In this document: positions 8,647 through 18,213 of the stretch, in pieces | Numbering within the stretch: position 1 is the first letter of the stretch | How the letters are laid out: each line of letters starts with the position of its first letter | Assembly (NCBI GenBank): GCA_030544685.1 | Contig: CP086683.1 | Location: 2,852,001-2,916,000, forward strand | Direction: 5' to 3' | From: Pseudomonas sp. B21_DOA | Lineage (GTDB): Bacteria; Pseudomonadota; Gammaproteobacteria; Pseudomonadales; Pseudomonadaceae | Length of the DNA stretch: 64,000 nucleotides | The notes under the pieces: generated by a model | The model's input: only the letters and a program-made list of their open reading frames with translations | Told to the model about the DNA's origin: nothing | Databases searched by the model: none | Position numbers and translations under genes: made by a program

Positions 8647-9438
8647 TCAGCGGTGCGTAGCAATCCAGATCAACAACCCCGCCTGAAACACCGCAAACGC
8701 CACCAGACACGTAATGGTGAAGCGCAACCCGGCGTCTTCACGCTTGAATTTGCTGACCTTCTCTTCCTGCTTCTTCAGCTTCACTTCCTGCTCCGCCAGA
8801 TTCTGTTCGGCCTGCTGCAGCATCTGTGCGGCTTCAAGAATTTCAACGATCTGCAGCTTTTCGCTGTTCCAGTCACCCAGCAGATCACCGACCTGCACCG
8901 CCTTGATGCTGCCTTTCAAATGCTGGGCGTCGGCGTAAGCCACATCGAAACCGTGCACGCGTAGAAAGTGATCACGACGCAAGCGAGTGTCTTCGTTGAG
9001 TGCGTCCTTGTTGTTCAGGTCCATGCCGTCAACGGTGTATCCCGGCCAGCGCTTCTTAGCCCAATTGATGCCTTGCGCGGCCATGAAGCGGCCGATACCG
9101 CGATTCAGTGGTTCGATCTGCAAGCCACTGTCGGGACCGAAGCTCACACGTTTGCTCGCGTGGTCGACCCACACATCAAGATGATTCTGCTCTTTGCGCA
9201 CGCGCTGGTTGGGCAGCTTGATCGCCATGCGCATCAGGCTGCGCTCTTTGCTGTTGCGCTCGGCGTAACCGAATTCGACAAAACGCAACGGCCGGCCGCC
9301 GGTGTTGCGGTCGGTCTGCAGTGGCGCCAGGCGAAGCATCTTGTGGTGCTCGGCCTGAACGTCCGCCCACGGCAGTTCGACCGCTGGCGGTGCGTCTTTT
9401 TCAGCGCTGGTGTCGGGTGAAGTCTGGGTGTCAGTCAT
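8647..9438 (-). CDS. Hypothetical protein with coiled coil and C-terminal membrane helix
   Basis: A 263-residue protein. Residues 1-170 form a soluble region with no motif I recognise. Roughly 195-235 are a glutamate/lysine/glutamine-rich coiled coil (MLQQAEQNLAEQEVKLKKQE), and the last 25 residues are one hydrophobic helix ending IWIATHR. It is therefore probably anchored in the inner membrane by its tail. There is no signal peptide. Function unknown; it is convergent with prmB. Confidence 0.75.
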   Translation of the reverse strand: MTDTQTSPDTSAEKDAPPAVELPWADVQAEHHKMLRLAPLQTDRNTGGRPLRFVEFGYAERNSKERSLMRMAIKLPNQRVRKEQNHLDVWVDHASKRVSFGPDSGLQIEPLNRGIGRFMAAQGINWAKKRWPGYTVDGMDLNNKDALNEDTRLRRDHFLRVHGFDVAYADAQHLKGSIKAVQVGDLLGDWNSEKLQIVEILEAAQMLQQAEQNLAEQEVKLKKQEEKVSKFKREDAGLRFTITCLVAFAVFQAGLLIWIATHR

Positions 9439-9537
9439 AACGGCGAGATCCTGTCCAAGCCCTGCTTGCCGCCAGACGTTGCGCTGGCGACAAAGGCTTA
9501 TCGGCCGTTTTCTGTGAGGCTGGAGGGTAAAACGCAG

Positions 9538-10491
9538 TTAACTTGCACGAATTCCGTCAATAAATTCGATGACAGCAGCGCCGAGTTCGGCGGCCAAGGG
9601 CAAATTCGGGTCCTTGTAGGAGGCCAGTTGCCGTTTCATGTCGTTATGGACGATGCGCAGCACATGGTTCATGCCATCGATCACCGTCAGTTGCGCGTCC
9701 GGTTTCGCCGCCTTGAGCAGCTTCGCGTCCTCGGTGCCGACCTGAATGTCGTTGCTGCCTTGAACGATCAGTGCCGGCATTTTCAGCTGGGCAAAGGCTT
9801 GCGCCGGGTCCTGACGGAACAGCGAAATCAGGTAGGGCTGCACGCTTGGGCGGAAGATCACCTGCAACGGTTGCGGCACGTTGTCATCGGTATGGCCGGC
9901 CTTGAGGCTGTCGAGCAGTTCGTTGCTGCGCAGCATCAATGGCGGCGGCAGGCTGCGCGCCAGCTGTTCGCGGATTACCTGATCGACGGGGCGCGCGCTG
10001 CCGGACAGCGAGATCACCGCCGCTGCGTCCAGCTTTGGCGCAGCCAGACTGGCAATCAGCGCGCCTTCGCTGTGGCCGAGCAGAATCAGTTTGCCGAAAC
10101 GCGGATCGGCCTTGAGCTTCTGCCCCCACGCCACCGCGTCTGCTGCATAGCCTTCTACCGACAGATCACGTTCATCGGGAGCGGCCGCCAGACTCGCTGC
10201 GACCCCGCGTTTGTCGTAGCGCACGCTGGCAATGTTGTGTTTGGCCAGCACCCACGCCAAGCGCTTGAGGCTGTCATTGCGTCCGCCGTCCGGGTTATTT
10301 CCGTCGCGATCGGTAGGACCTGAGCCAGAAATCATCAGAACAATCGGCACCGGGCTGTCGGACTTGGGCAGCAACAACGAACCGAAAAGTTCGCCTTTGC
10401 CAGTGTCCAGAGTGATCGGGCGTTGTAGGACTGTCGCCTGGGCAAAGCCGGTAAAGAGGGTAAGACTCAAGATCAGAACTCGCAGCATCAT
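9538..10491 (-). CDS. Secreted alpha/beta-hydrolase
   Basis: A 317-residue protein from ATG 10491 with a clear signal peptide (MMLRVLILSLTLFTGFAQA). The fold shows an oxyanion segment MISGSGPTDRDG, the nucleophile elbow GHSEG (Ser141) and a late His in MNHVLR. These form the Ser-Asp-His set of esterases and peptidases. An earlier in-frame start at 10536 would put residues before the signal peptide and is less likely. It is divergent from aroC (130 bases). Substrate unknown. Confidence 0.85.
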   Translation of the reverse strand: MMLRVLILSLTLFTGFAQATVLQRPITLDTGKGELFGSLLLPKSDSPVPIVLMISGSGPTDRDGNNPDGGRNDSLKRLAWVLAKHNIASVRYDKRGVAASLAAAPDERDLSVEGYAADAVAWGQKLKADPRFGKLILLGHSEGALIASLAAPKLDAAAVISLSGSARPVDQVIREQLARSLPPPLMLRSNELLDSLKAGHTDDNVPQPLQVIFRPSVQPYLISLFRQDPAQAFAQLKMPALIVQGSNDIQVGTEDAKLLKAAKPDAQLTVIDGMNHVLRIVHNDMKRQLASYKDPNLPLAAELGAAVIEFIDGIRAS

Positions 10492-10621
10492 CACGCCATC
10501 ATTGGTCAAGGTGCCGGTTGGACTCGCCAGCACCACTAAGGTTCGAGGATGAACTACTCGGTTAGCCTGCGTATACTGGCGCGCATCAAGAATTCGGGTT
10601 TGATTTCACGGAGCGTCCTGC

Positions 10622-11713
10622 ATGTCCGGCAATACCTATGGCAAGTTGTTCACTGTCACCACCGCTGGCGAAAGCCATGGTCCGGCGTTGGTCGCCATTG
10701 TCGACGGCTGCCCGCCGGGTCTGGAGATTTCCCTGCAAGATCTGCAGCGCGACCTCGATCGCCGCAAGCCTGGCACCAGCCGCCACACCACTCAGCGCCA
10801 GGAAGCCGATGAAGTCGAAATCCTCTCCGGCGTGTTCGAGGGGCGCACGACCGGTTGCGCGATCGGCCTGCTGATTCGCAACACCGACCAGAAGTCCAAG
10901 GACTACTCGGCGATCAAGGACCTGTTCCGCCCGGCTCACGCCGACTACACCTATCACCACAAATACGGCGAGCGCGATTATCGCGGCGGTGGCCGTAGTT
11001 CAGCGCGGGAAACCGCCATGCGCGTAGCGGCCGGTGCGATCGCCAAGAAGTACCTTGCGAGTCAGGGCATCGTCATTCGCGGCTACATGAGCCAGCTCGG
11101 CCCGATCGAAATTCCGTTCAAGACCTGGGATTCGGTCGAAGAGAACGCCTTCTTCAGCCCTGACCCGGACAAGGTCCCGGAACTCGAAGCCTATATGGAC
11201 CAGTTGCGCCGCGATCAGGACTCGGTCGGGGCGAAGATCACCGTGGTCGCCGAAGGGGTGATGCCGGGTCTTGGCGAGCCGATTTTCGATCGCCTCGACG
11301 CCGAACTCGCCCACGCGCTGATGAGCATCAACGCGGTCAAGGGTGTCGAGATCGGCGCCGGTTTCGCCTGTGTCGCCCAGCGCGGCACCGAACATCGCGA
11401 TGAGCTGACGCCGGAGGGTTTTCTCAGCAACAACGCCGGCGGCATCCTCGGCGGTATCTCGTCCGGCCAGCCAATCGTTGCGCATCTGGCCTTGAAACCG
11501 ACCTCGAGCATCACCACCCCGGGCCGCTCGATCGACGTGAATGGCAACCCGGTCGATGTGATCACCAAGGGTCGTCACGACCCATGCGTCGGCATCCGCG
11601 CGACGCCGATCGCCGAAGCGATGATGGCCATCGTGCTGATAGATCACCTGCTGCGCCACCGTGGGCAGAACGCCGATGTGCGCGTGAGCACGCCGGTGCT
11701 GGGCCAGCTCTGA
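10622..11713 (+). CDS. aroC: Chorismate synthase
   Basis: Converts EPSP to chorismate, the last step of the shikimate pathway, with reduced FMN. The 363-residue protein starts [20 protein letters not shown], the first AroC signature. [23 protein letters not shown] is the second and [17 protein letters not shown] the third. The length is normal. The MFS gene follows 34 bases later on the same strand. Confidence 0.98.
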   Translation: MSGNTYGKLFTVTTAGESHGPALVAIVDGCPPGLEISLQDLQRDLDRRKPGTSRHTTQRQEADEVEILSGVFEGRTTGCAIGLLIRNTDQKSKDYSAIKDLFRPAHADYTYHHKYGERDYRGGGRSSARETAMRVAAGAIAKKYLASQGIVIRGYMSQLGPIEIPFKTWDSVEENAFFSPDPDKVPELEAYMDQLRRDQDSVGAKITVVAEGVMPGLGEPIFDRLDAELAHALMSINAVKGVEIGAGFACVAQRGTEHRDELTPEGFLSNNAGGILGGISSGQPIVAHLALKPTSSITTPGRSIDVNGNPVDVITKGRHDPCVGIRATPIAEAMMAIVLIDHLLRHRGQNADVRVSTPVLGQL

Positions 11714-11747
11714 TGGCTGCGCTCAAAGCCGTCGCGGCATAACCGGC

Positions 11748-12893
11748 GTGGCGGCGCTTCCTTACTGGCGGCTGTCCAGTTTCTATCTGTTCTATTTCGC
11801 CTTGCTCGGTTCGACAGCGCCGTTTCTCGCGCTGTACTTCGATCACCTCGGCTTCAGCGCCGCACGCATTGGCGAACTGGTGGCGATTCCGATGCTGATG
11901 CGCTGCGTGGCGCCGAACATCTGGGGCTGGCTCGGCGATTACACCGGCAGGCGTTTGGCCATCGTGCGCTTTGGCGCGGTGTGCACGTTGCTGACCTTTT
12001 CGCTGATTTTCGTCAGCCAGACCTACGCCTGGCTGGCGATGGTCATGGCCCTGCATGCGTTCTTCTGGCACGCGGTACTGCCGCAGTTCGAAGTCATCAC
12101 TCTCGCGCATCTGCAGGGGCAGACGTCGCGCTACAGCCAGATTCGCCTGTGGGGTTCGATCGGCTTCATCATTACCGTGGTGGTGCTGGGGCGGCTGTTC
12201 GAATGGCTGAGCCTGGACATTTATCCGGCGGCCCTGGTGCTGATCATGGCCGGCATCGTTCTCAGCAGTCTGTGGGTGCCGAATGCGCAACCGGCACAAG
12301 GCAATCGGCCGGCGGGCGAGGGTTTTCTCAAGCAATTGCGCCATCCCGGCGTGTTGGCGTTTTATGCCTGCGTCGCGCTGATGCAGGTGAGCCACGGGCC
12401 GTATTACACCTTTCTGACTTTGCACCTTGAACGCCTCGGTTACAGCCGTGGCGTCATCGGCATGCTCTGGGCCGTGGGGGTGGTGGCGGAAGTGCTGATG
12501 TTCATGGCCATGAGTCGCATCCTGGCGCGCTTTTCCTTGCGTCGGGTGCTGCTGGCAAGTTTCCTGCTGGCGGCGTTGCGCTGGGTGCTGCTCGGTTCGT
12601 TTGCGGAATTTCTCTGGGTGCTGCTGTTCGCCCAGGTGCTGCATGCAGCGACGTTCGGCAGCTTTCACGCGGCTGCCATCGCATTCGTGCAACGTAGTTT
12701 CGGCGCCCGCCAGCAAGGTCAGGGCCAGGCGCTGTATGCGGCACTGGCCGGCACCGGCGGGGCGCTCGGCGCGCTGTATTCCGGTTATAGCTGGAATGCC
12801 CTCGGCCCGACATTGACCTTTAGTATTGCCAGTCTCGCAGCGCTTGCCGCTGCCGTTATCATTGCCACACGTATGCAAGAGGACAGGCCATGA
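11748..12893 (+). CDS. MFS transporter (HcaT/LacY-like)
   Basis: A 381-residue, 12-helix permease beginning with GTG 11748 (VAALPYWRLSSFYLFYFALLG). The opening YWRLSSFYFFYF... pattern is that of the MFS_1-like group that includes the phenylpropionate permease HcaT. DYTGRR between helices 2 and 3 is the MFS loop signature. The stop overlaps the mtnB start (ATGA at 12890), suggesting co-translation and perhaps uptake of a methylthio compound; that link is inference. The upstream ribosome site is poor. Confidence 0.82.
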   Translation: MAALPYWRLSSFYLFYFALLGSTAPFLALYFDHLGFSAARIGELVAIPMLMRCVAPNIWGWLGDYTGRRLAIVRFGAVCTLLTFSLIFVSQTYAWLAMVMALHAFFWHAVLPQFEVITLAHLQGQTSRYSQIRLWGSIGFIITVVVLGRLFEWLSLDIYPAALVLIMAGIVLSSLWVPNAQPAQGNRPAGEGFLKQLRHPGVLAFYACVALMQVSHGPYYTFLTLHLERLGYSRGVIGMLWAVGVVAEVLMFMAMSRILARFSLRRVLLASFLLAALRWVLLGSFAEFLWVLLFAQVLHAATFGSFHAAAIAFVQRSFGARQQGQGQALYAALAGTGGALGALYSGYSWNALGPTLTFSIASLAALAAAVIIATRMQEDRP

Positions 12894-13515
12894 GCCTTAG
12901 CCGTGAACAGCTCGCCCAGCAGATCGTTGACGCCGGGCGTTTTTTATATGGCCGGGGCTGGTCGCCAGCCACCAGCAGCAATTATTCGACACGCCTGTCG
13001 CCAAGCGAAGCGTTGTTGACGGTGTCGGGCAAGCACAAGGGCCAGTTGAGTCTGGATGACGTACTCGCCACCGATCTGTCTGGCAATAGCCTGGAACCGG
13101 GCAAGAAACCTTCCGCCGAAACCTTATTGCACACCCAGCTCTACAGCTGGCGCGCGGAAATCGGCGCGGTGCTGCACACTCATTCGGTGAATGCCACGGT
13201 GTTGTCGCGCCTGACTCCGCAAGACTTCATCGAGTTCGAAGACTACGAACTGCAAAAGCCTTCAGCGGCATTTCCACCCACGAATCGCGGGTGCGCGTGC
13301 CGATTTTTGACAATGATCAGGACATTGCGCGCCTCGCCGCCAAGGTGCAGCCTTGGCTCGACGCCCATCCCGATTGCGTCGGTTACCTGATTCGCGGCCA
13401 TGGCCTGTATACCTGGGGCGCGCAGATGAGCGACGCGCTGCGACAGATCGAGGCCTTTGAATTCCTGTTTGAATGCGAGTTGAAAACCCGCAGCGTCATG
13501 AACCGCCAAGGCTGA
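12890..13515 (+). pseudogene. mtnB: Methylthioribulose-1-phosphate dehydratase, frameshifted
   Basis: MtnB dehydrates methylthioribulose-1-phosphate in methionine salvage. It is a zinc enzyme of the class II aldolase fold. The first frame gives GRGWSPATSSNYSTRL, VSGKHKG and LHTHSVNATVLSRL, and holds to ELQK. At 13256-13259 one G seems to be lost after CAAAAG. The next frame continues FSGISTHESRVRVPIFDNDQ, then GYLIRGHGLYTWG to stop 13515. The repaired product is about 208 residues, normal for MtnB. The enzyme is probably intact in the organism. Confidence 0.88.
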
Positions 13516-13607
13516 GTTCACCAGAAACAGCCCGTTTGCCTGATGACACGCTGCGCCCGACCGGTCTTGAAGAGCCGGACGGCGCCGCCGCTACCGAGGA
13601 ATTGCCC

Positions 13608-14153
13608 ATGAGCAGCCTGTCCGTTTATCACGTTTCCAGCCCTGAGATTCCCAACAAGGTGCTGACCCATTTCGAAGACATCGCCTCGACGCTGGCCGAG
13701 CAGGGCGTGCGTTTCGACCGCTGGCAAGCCGCCGCGAAGATCCAGCCTGGTGCCACTCAGGAAGAAGTCATCAGTGCTTATAAAGAGCAGATCGACAAGC
13801 TGATGACCGAACGCGGCTACATCACCGTCGATGTGATCAGCCTCAACAGTGATCATCCGCAAAAAGCCGAGCTGCGCGCCAAGTTTCTTGAAGAACACCG
13901 CCATGGCGAAGACGAAGTGCGATTTTTCGTCGCCGGTCGTGGCTTGTTTACCCTGCACATCGACGATTACGTCTATGCCGTGCTCTGTGAAAAGAACGAC
14001 CTGATCTCGGTTCCGGCCGGTACCAAACACTGGTTCGACATGGGCGAGCATCCGCATTTCGTGGCGATCCGCCTGTTCAATAACCCGGAAGGCTGGGTTG
14101 CCAATTTCACCGGCGAAGACATCGCCGGCCGCTTCCCGCGTCTGGAGGACTGA
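13608..14153 (+). CDS. mtnD: Acireductone dioxygenase
   Basis: Oxidises the acireductone of methionine salvage to the 2-oxo acid. The 181-residue cupin shows metal ligands His97, His99 and Glu103 in HRHGEDE, and His141 in [10 protein letters not shown]. The start is ATG 13608 with GAGG 10 bases upstream; the longer open frame upstream overlaps the end of mtnB and lacks family similarity. It lies between mtnB and mtnC on the same strand. Confidence 0.95.
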   Translation: MSSLSVYHVSSPEIPNKVLTHFEDIASTLAEQGVRFDRWQAAAKIQPGATQEEVISAYKEQIDKLMTERGYITVDVISLNSDHPQKAELRAKFLEEHRHGEDEVRFFVAGRGLFTLHIDDYVYAVLCEKNDLISVPAGTKHWFDMGEHPHFVAIRLFNNPEGWVANFTGEDIAGRFPRLED

Positions 14154-14157
14154 AACC

Positions 14158-14841
14158 GTGTCGATCAAAGCCATCCTCACCGACATCGAAGGCACCACCA
14201 GCGCGGTGAGCTTCGTCTTCGACGTGTTGTTTCCATACGCCGCCAAACACTTGCCTGATTTCGTGCGCGAGAATGCATTCCGGGCTGACGTAGCGGAACA
14301 ACTCGACGCCGTGCGCCGCGACAGCTTCGAGCCGCAGGCCGATGTCGAGCGGGTTGTTGAAATCCTCTTGAGCTGGATCGCCGAAGACCGCAAGGCCACG
14401 CCGCTGAAGGCGTTGCAAGGCATGGTCTGGGCGCAGGGCTATCAGGCAGGGCAGTTGAAAGGACATGTTTATCCGGATGCCGTTGAAGCGCTACAACGTT
14501 GGCATGCGGCCGGTTATCAACTGTTTGTTTACTCGTCCGGCTCGATCCAGGCGCAGAAACTGATTTTCGGTTGCTCGGAAGCCGGGGATCTGACGCCGCT
14601 GTTCAGCGGCTATTTCGACACCACATCAGGGCCGAAGCGCGAGGCACAGTCCTACCGCAACATTCAGCAGGCGGTCGGTGTTGAAGCAGATGAAATCCTG
14701 TTCCTGTCGGATATCGTGGAAGAGCTCGATGCTGCCGAGTCAGCCAGGATGAAAACCTGCGGCCTGGCGCGTGAAGGCGGGGAGTTGGCGGGGCACGTGA
14801 CGGTAGACAGCTTTACCGCAATCGAACCGGAAGCGTTCTGA
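14158..14841 (+). CDS. mtnC: Enolase-phosphatase E1
   Basis: A HAD-family enzyme that enolises and dephosphorylates the diketo intermediate of methionine salvage. The 227-residue protein starts at GTG 14158, 4 bases after the mtnD stop, with a GGAGG site inside the mtnD end. The nucleophile motif is [32 protein letters not shown] is HAD motif II and [12 protein letters not shown] motif IV. No mtnA or mtnE is present here, so the pathway's other genes are elsewhere. Confidence 0.95.
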   Translation: MSIKAILTDIEGTTSAVSFVFDVLFPYAAKHLPDFVRENAFRADVAEQLDAVRRDSFEPQADVERVVEILLSWIAEDRKATPLKALQGMVWAQGYQAGQLKGHVYPDAVEALQRWHAAGYQLFVYSSGSIQAQKLIFGCSEAGDLTPLFSGYFDTTSGPKREAQSYRNIQQAVGVEADEILFLSDIVEELDAAESARMKTCGLAREGGELAGHVTVDSFTAIEPEAF

Positions 14842-14855
14842 CCCTACAGTGGACA

Positions 14856-14947
14856 TGTAGGAGGGAGCCTGCTCGCGAAAGCGGTGTGTCAGTGAAGTAA
14901 TTTGTATCTGACAACACCGCATTCGCGAGCAGGCTCGCTCCCACAGT
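14856..14947. repeat. REP pair (inverted)
   Basis: Two main-family REP cores (GGGAGCCTGCTCGCG and CGCGAGCAGGCTCGCTCCC) in opposite orientation, with a 40-base spacer that itself contains the pair GCGGTGT / ACACCGC. Confidence 0.9.
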
Positions 14948-14963
14948 GATACGTGGCAGACAT

Positions 14964-15010
14964 AAACAAACAGGCCGTGGAACGCATGCTCCACGGCCTG
15001 TTTTTGTTTG
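14964..15010. terminator. Bidirectional terminator between mtnC and the DUF3509 gene
   Basis: AAACAAACAGGCCGTGGA pairs almost perfectly with TCCACGGCCTGTTTTTGTTT. Each strand has a T-rich tail, so it can end both convergent transcripts. Confidence 0.85.
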
Positions 15011-15016
15011 AGCAAA

Positions 15017-15295
15017 TTACAGCGAGTGATAGGTCGGCAGAGCAAAACGCTGCTGGCTCTGCAGCATTGCAATTTGCGGCAGCTCGCTGGCTTGTTCGGC
15101 CAGGTCACGGCGGATCGCGCTGATCGCCCAGGACAGTTGGTCACCGGCGTGCAATTGCTGATACGAGAGTGCGCGTTTGAACACTTTGCCGTCGCTGCTA
15201 CGCAGAGTGAGCAGGATGCCACCGTCAGGACGTGGGGCAGTGCTGACTTCGTAGTTGGAGAACAGCGATGTAAATTTTTCTTGAATCAGGCTCAT
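15017..15295 (-). CDS. DUF3509-type small protein
   Basis: A 92-residue cytoplasmic protein (MSLIQEKFTSLFSNYEVST, then RPDGGILLTLRSSDG and a Q/L-rich end). I recognise it as the Pseudomonas DUF3509 type from its length and the GGxLLTLR-containing core; function is unknown. It ends just before a strong bidirectional terminator and is transcribed away from the acyl-CoA synthetase gene. Confidence 0.72.
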   Translation of the reverse strand: MSLIQEKFTSLFSNYEVSTAPRPDGGILLTLRSSDGKVFKRALSYQQLHAGDQLSWAISAIRRDLAEQASELPQIAMLQSQQRFALPTYHSL

Positions 15296-15680
15296 GTCAT
15301 CAGCTCCGTATGTACTTGAATGGCAAGCATGCGGAGGTAGTTGCAGCGTTTGTGCCAGTATTGATGCGAATTAAATCCCTTTAAAATCAGGCAGTTGCAA
15401 TCGTTGCATTTTGCAGGCGTCGTGCAAACTGCATGAATGGCCATCGTGCATCCTGCATTTTGCGTGATTTTTTCCTGACAACGGAACCAAACGCCCGTAC
15501 CAGAATCAGCGCTCGGCACGGCGGCGCGACGGGATACAAATCATTGCAAAAACCGCGTGTACAGCCCCGCGAGCGCTGACGTACTTTCCCTCTCGACCTC
15601 CGACATCAACCCGGCGGTCGCAGCCATTACCCGATAACAAGAATAGCGATCCACGCGTCAGGGTCGAACGGGGAGCTTTC
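15296..15680. other. Intergenic region with a cluster of TGCA sites
   Basis: No gene is seen. TGCA occurs seven times between 15396 and 15457, including TGCATTTTGCA and a later TGCATTTTGCG, spaced 4-14 bases apart. This could be a regulator-binding array for either divergent gene. An AT-rich stretch at 15370-15390 may be promoter sequence. Confidence 0.4.
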
Positions 15681-17519
15681 ATGCGTCATGCACCAAGCGA
15701 CACGATTACCTGGGGCATGATGCTCCGCAAACTGCCGATGATTGCCAAAGCCATCCCGCGGGTGGTGAAAGGCATGAAGGTAGCCAATGTCACGGATCCG
15801 ACCCAGACGTGTGGCCTCGGCTGGACCTTCGAGCAAGCGACGCTGCGCAATCCGGACGGTGTGGCGTTGCTGCAGGGCGACGTGGCGTTGACTTACACGC
15901 AGGTCAACCAATGGGCCAATCGCATCGCGCATTATTTGAGCGAGCAAGGCATCGGCAAGGGCGATGTGGTCGCGGTGTTCATCGAGAACCGTGCGGAATT
16001 GCTCGTAACAATCCTGGCGCTGGCCAAGCTCGGCGCGGTCAGTGCGCTGCTCAACACCTCGCTGATGCGCGACACGCTTATCCACAGCATCAATCTGGTT
16101 GCGCCTGTGGCCATCGTGGTCGGCGAAGAGTTGACCGCCGCTTATGCCGGCGTGCGTGATCAGGTTTCCATCGCTGCACCGCGGACATGGTTCGTCGCTG
16201 ATCAGGACACTTACAGCCATCCGGGCATCGCGCCCGAGGGTTACGTGAATCTGATCAGCGCCAGTGCTGACGCCAGCAGCGATAACCCGCCGAGCAGCGC
16301 GCAAATCTTCTTCGACGATCCGTGTTTCTACATCTACACCTCGGGCACCACTGGCCTGCCCAAGGCCGGGGTCTTCAAGCATGGGCGCTGGATGCGCAGC
16401 TCGGCGAGCTTCGGCATGATCGCCCTCGATATGTGTCCGGATGATGTTGTTTACTGCACCTTGCCGCTGTATCACGCCACAGGTCTGTGCGTGTGCTGGG
16501 GATCGGCAATCAATGGCGCCTCGGGTTTCGCCATCCGCCGCAAGTTCAGCGCCAGCCAGTTCTGGAGTGATGTGCGCCGATATCGCGCGACCACCATCGG
16601 CTATGTCGGTGAATTATGCCGCTATCTGGTCGAGCAACCAGCGAGCGCCGATGACAGTCGCCACAATGTCAGCAAGATGATCGGCAATGGTTTGCGACCC
16701 GGCGCCTGGGCCGAGTTCAAGACGCGTTTTGCCGTCGAGCACATTTGTGAGCTGTACGCGGCGAGCGACGGCAACATCGGTTTCACCAACATCCTCAATT
16801 TCGATAACACCGTCGGCTTTTCGCTGATGGCCTGGGAGTTGGTTGCCTACGATCACGACAGTGGCGAGCCGCTGCGTGGCGAGGATGGTTTCATGCGCAA
16901 GGTCGGCAAGGGCGAACAGGGTCTGCTGCTGGCGCGGATCGACGACAAGGCGCCGCTTGACGGTTACACCGATCCGCAGAAAACCGCCCGCGTCGTACTG
17001 CACGATGTGTTCAACAAGGGCGATCGCTTTTTCAACACCGGCGACCTGCTGCGCAACATCGGTTTCGGCCATGCGCAATTTGTCGATCGCCTCGGCGACA
17101 CTTACCGCTGGAAGGGCGAAAACGTGTCGACCACCGAAGTCGAGAACCTGTTGCTGCAGCACCCGCTGATTTCTGAAGCCGTGGCCTACGGCGTTGAAAT
17201 CCCCAACACCAACGGTCGTGCAGGCATGGCCGCGATCACTCCCGCCGAATCCTTGGCCACGCTGGATTTCGCCGAACTGCTGAGTTTCGCCCGGCAACGC
17301 ATGCCGGCCTATGCCGTGCCGTTGTTCCTGCGGGTGAAAGTGAAAATGGAAACCACCGGGACCTTCAAATACCAGAAGACCCGCTTGAAAACGGAAGGCT
17401 TTGACCCCGGGCTCACGGGCGATGACCCGATCTTCGCCTGGCTGCCGGGCAGCGAAACCTATGTGCATGTCAGTGAGCAAATCCTCGCTGAAATTCAACA
17501 GGGCAAACATCGATATTGA
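15681..17519 (+). CDS. Long-chain acyl-CoA synthetase (FATP-like)
   Basis: A 612-residue AMP-forming synthetase that activates fatty or related carboxylic acids as CoA thioesters. The AMP-binding motif is FYIYTSGTTGLPKAGVFKHG (near residue 220). LYAASDGNIGFTN and the FFNTGDLLRNIG / DRLGDTYRWKGENVSTTEVE block are typical of the SLC27/FATP-like 'long-chain-acyl-CoA synthetase' group. The C-terminal lysine lies in TGTFKYQKTRLK. The start is ATG 15681 with GGGGAG upstream. Substrate chain length cannot be told. Confidence 0.88.
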   Translation: MRHAPSDTITWGMMLRKLPMIAKAIPRVVKGMKVANVTDPTQTCGLGWTFEQATLRNPDGVALLQGDVALTYTQVNQWANRIAHYLSEQGIGKGDVVAVFIENRAELLVTILALAKLGAVSALLNTSLMRDTLIHSINLVAPVAIVVGEELTAAYAGVRDQVSIAAPRTWFVADQDTYSHPGIAPEGYVNLISASADASSDNPPSSAQIFFDDPCFYIYTSGTTGLPKAGVFKHGRWMRSSASFGMIALDMCPDDVVYCTLPLYHATGLCVCWGSAINGASGFAIRRKFSASQFWSDVRRYRATTIGYVGELCRYLVEQPASADDSRHNVSKMIGNGLRPGAWAEFKTRFAVEHICELYAASDGNIGFTNILNFDNTVGFSLMAWELVAYDHDSGEPLRGEDGFMRKVGKGEQGLLLARIDDKAPLDGYTDPQKTARVVLHDVFNKGDRFFNTGDLLRNIGFGHAQFVDRLGDTYRWKGENVSTTEVENLLLQHPLISEAVAYGVEIPNTNGRAGMAAITPAESLATLDFAELLSFARQRMPAYAVPLFLRVKVKMETTGTFKYQKTRLKTEGFDPGLTGDDPIFAWLPGSETYVHVSEQILAEIQQGKHRY

Positions 17520-17614
17520 GTGTGGCTATCGGGGCGCTCGGAAAAAACCGAGTGACAGCTACCGTCGCGCTCGGGAAACTGTCGGCTTTCCGATAGACCG
17601 AAATGGAGTGCCCC

Positions 17615-18133
17615 ATGTCCGACCAAAGCCGCCAGATGACCCCTGAAGAAGCTGCCGAATTCACCGAGCAGGTTTTCAACAAGGCGCGCGACGGTGATGC
17701 CGAGATGCTCGATCGCCTGGTCACCGCCGGGCTGCCGGTGAACCTGAAAAACAGCAAGGGCGACACCTTGTTGATGCTCGCCAGCTACTACGGCCATGTT
17801 GATGCGGTGAAGGTTCTGCTTAAACACAAAGCCGATCCGGAAATGCGCAACGGTAACGGCCAGAGCCCGATTGCCGGCGCTGCGTTCAAGGGCGATCTGG
17901 CGGTGGTCAAAGCGCTGGTCGAGGCGGGCGCCGAAATTGAAGGTTCTTCCTTCGACGGCCGTACCGCGTTGATGATGGCGGCAATGTTCAACCGCGTTGA
18001 AATCGTCGATTACCTGATCGGCCAGGGCGCAGATCCGAAGGCCAAGGACGCCAATGGTGTGACCGCGCTGGATGCGGCGCGGACCATGGGCGCAGTCGAT
18101 ACCACCGCTCAGCTGGAAAAATTGCTGGCGTAA
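17615..18133 (+). CDS. Ankyrin-repeat protein
   Basis: A 172-residue protein with four ankyrin repeats after a short N-terminal helix: GDTLLMLASYYGHVDAVKVL, GQSPIAGAAFKGDLAVVKAL, GRTALMMAAMFNRVEIVDYL and GVTALDAARTMGAVDTTAQL. ATG 17615 is preferred over 17603 because GGAG (17606-17609) then sits in the right place. There is no signal peptide, so it probably acts in the cytoplasm through protein contacts. The partner is unknown. Confidence 0.85.
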   Translation: MSDQSRQMTPEEAAEFTEQVFNKARDGDAEMLDRLVTAGLPVNLKNSKGDTLLMLASYYGHVDAVKVLLKHKADPEMRNGNGQSPIAGAAFKGDLAVVKALVEAGAEIEGSSFDGRTALMMAAMFNRVEIVDYLIGQGADPKAKDANGVTALDAARTMGAVDTTAQLEKLLA

Positions 18134-18213
18134 AGTCCACGGACTGTGGCGAAGGGCAGAATGCGCTATCCTTTGCGCCCTGAAAATTCACCTCCGCCAC
18201 AGGATCCGCCCTC

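Noticed and set aside
15292..15519. Possible 75-residue gene on the minus strand upstream of the DUF3509 gene
   Set aside because: No ribosome site and atypical composition with many Cys; it covers the TGCA-rich regulatory region.
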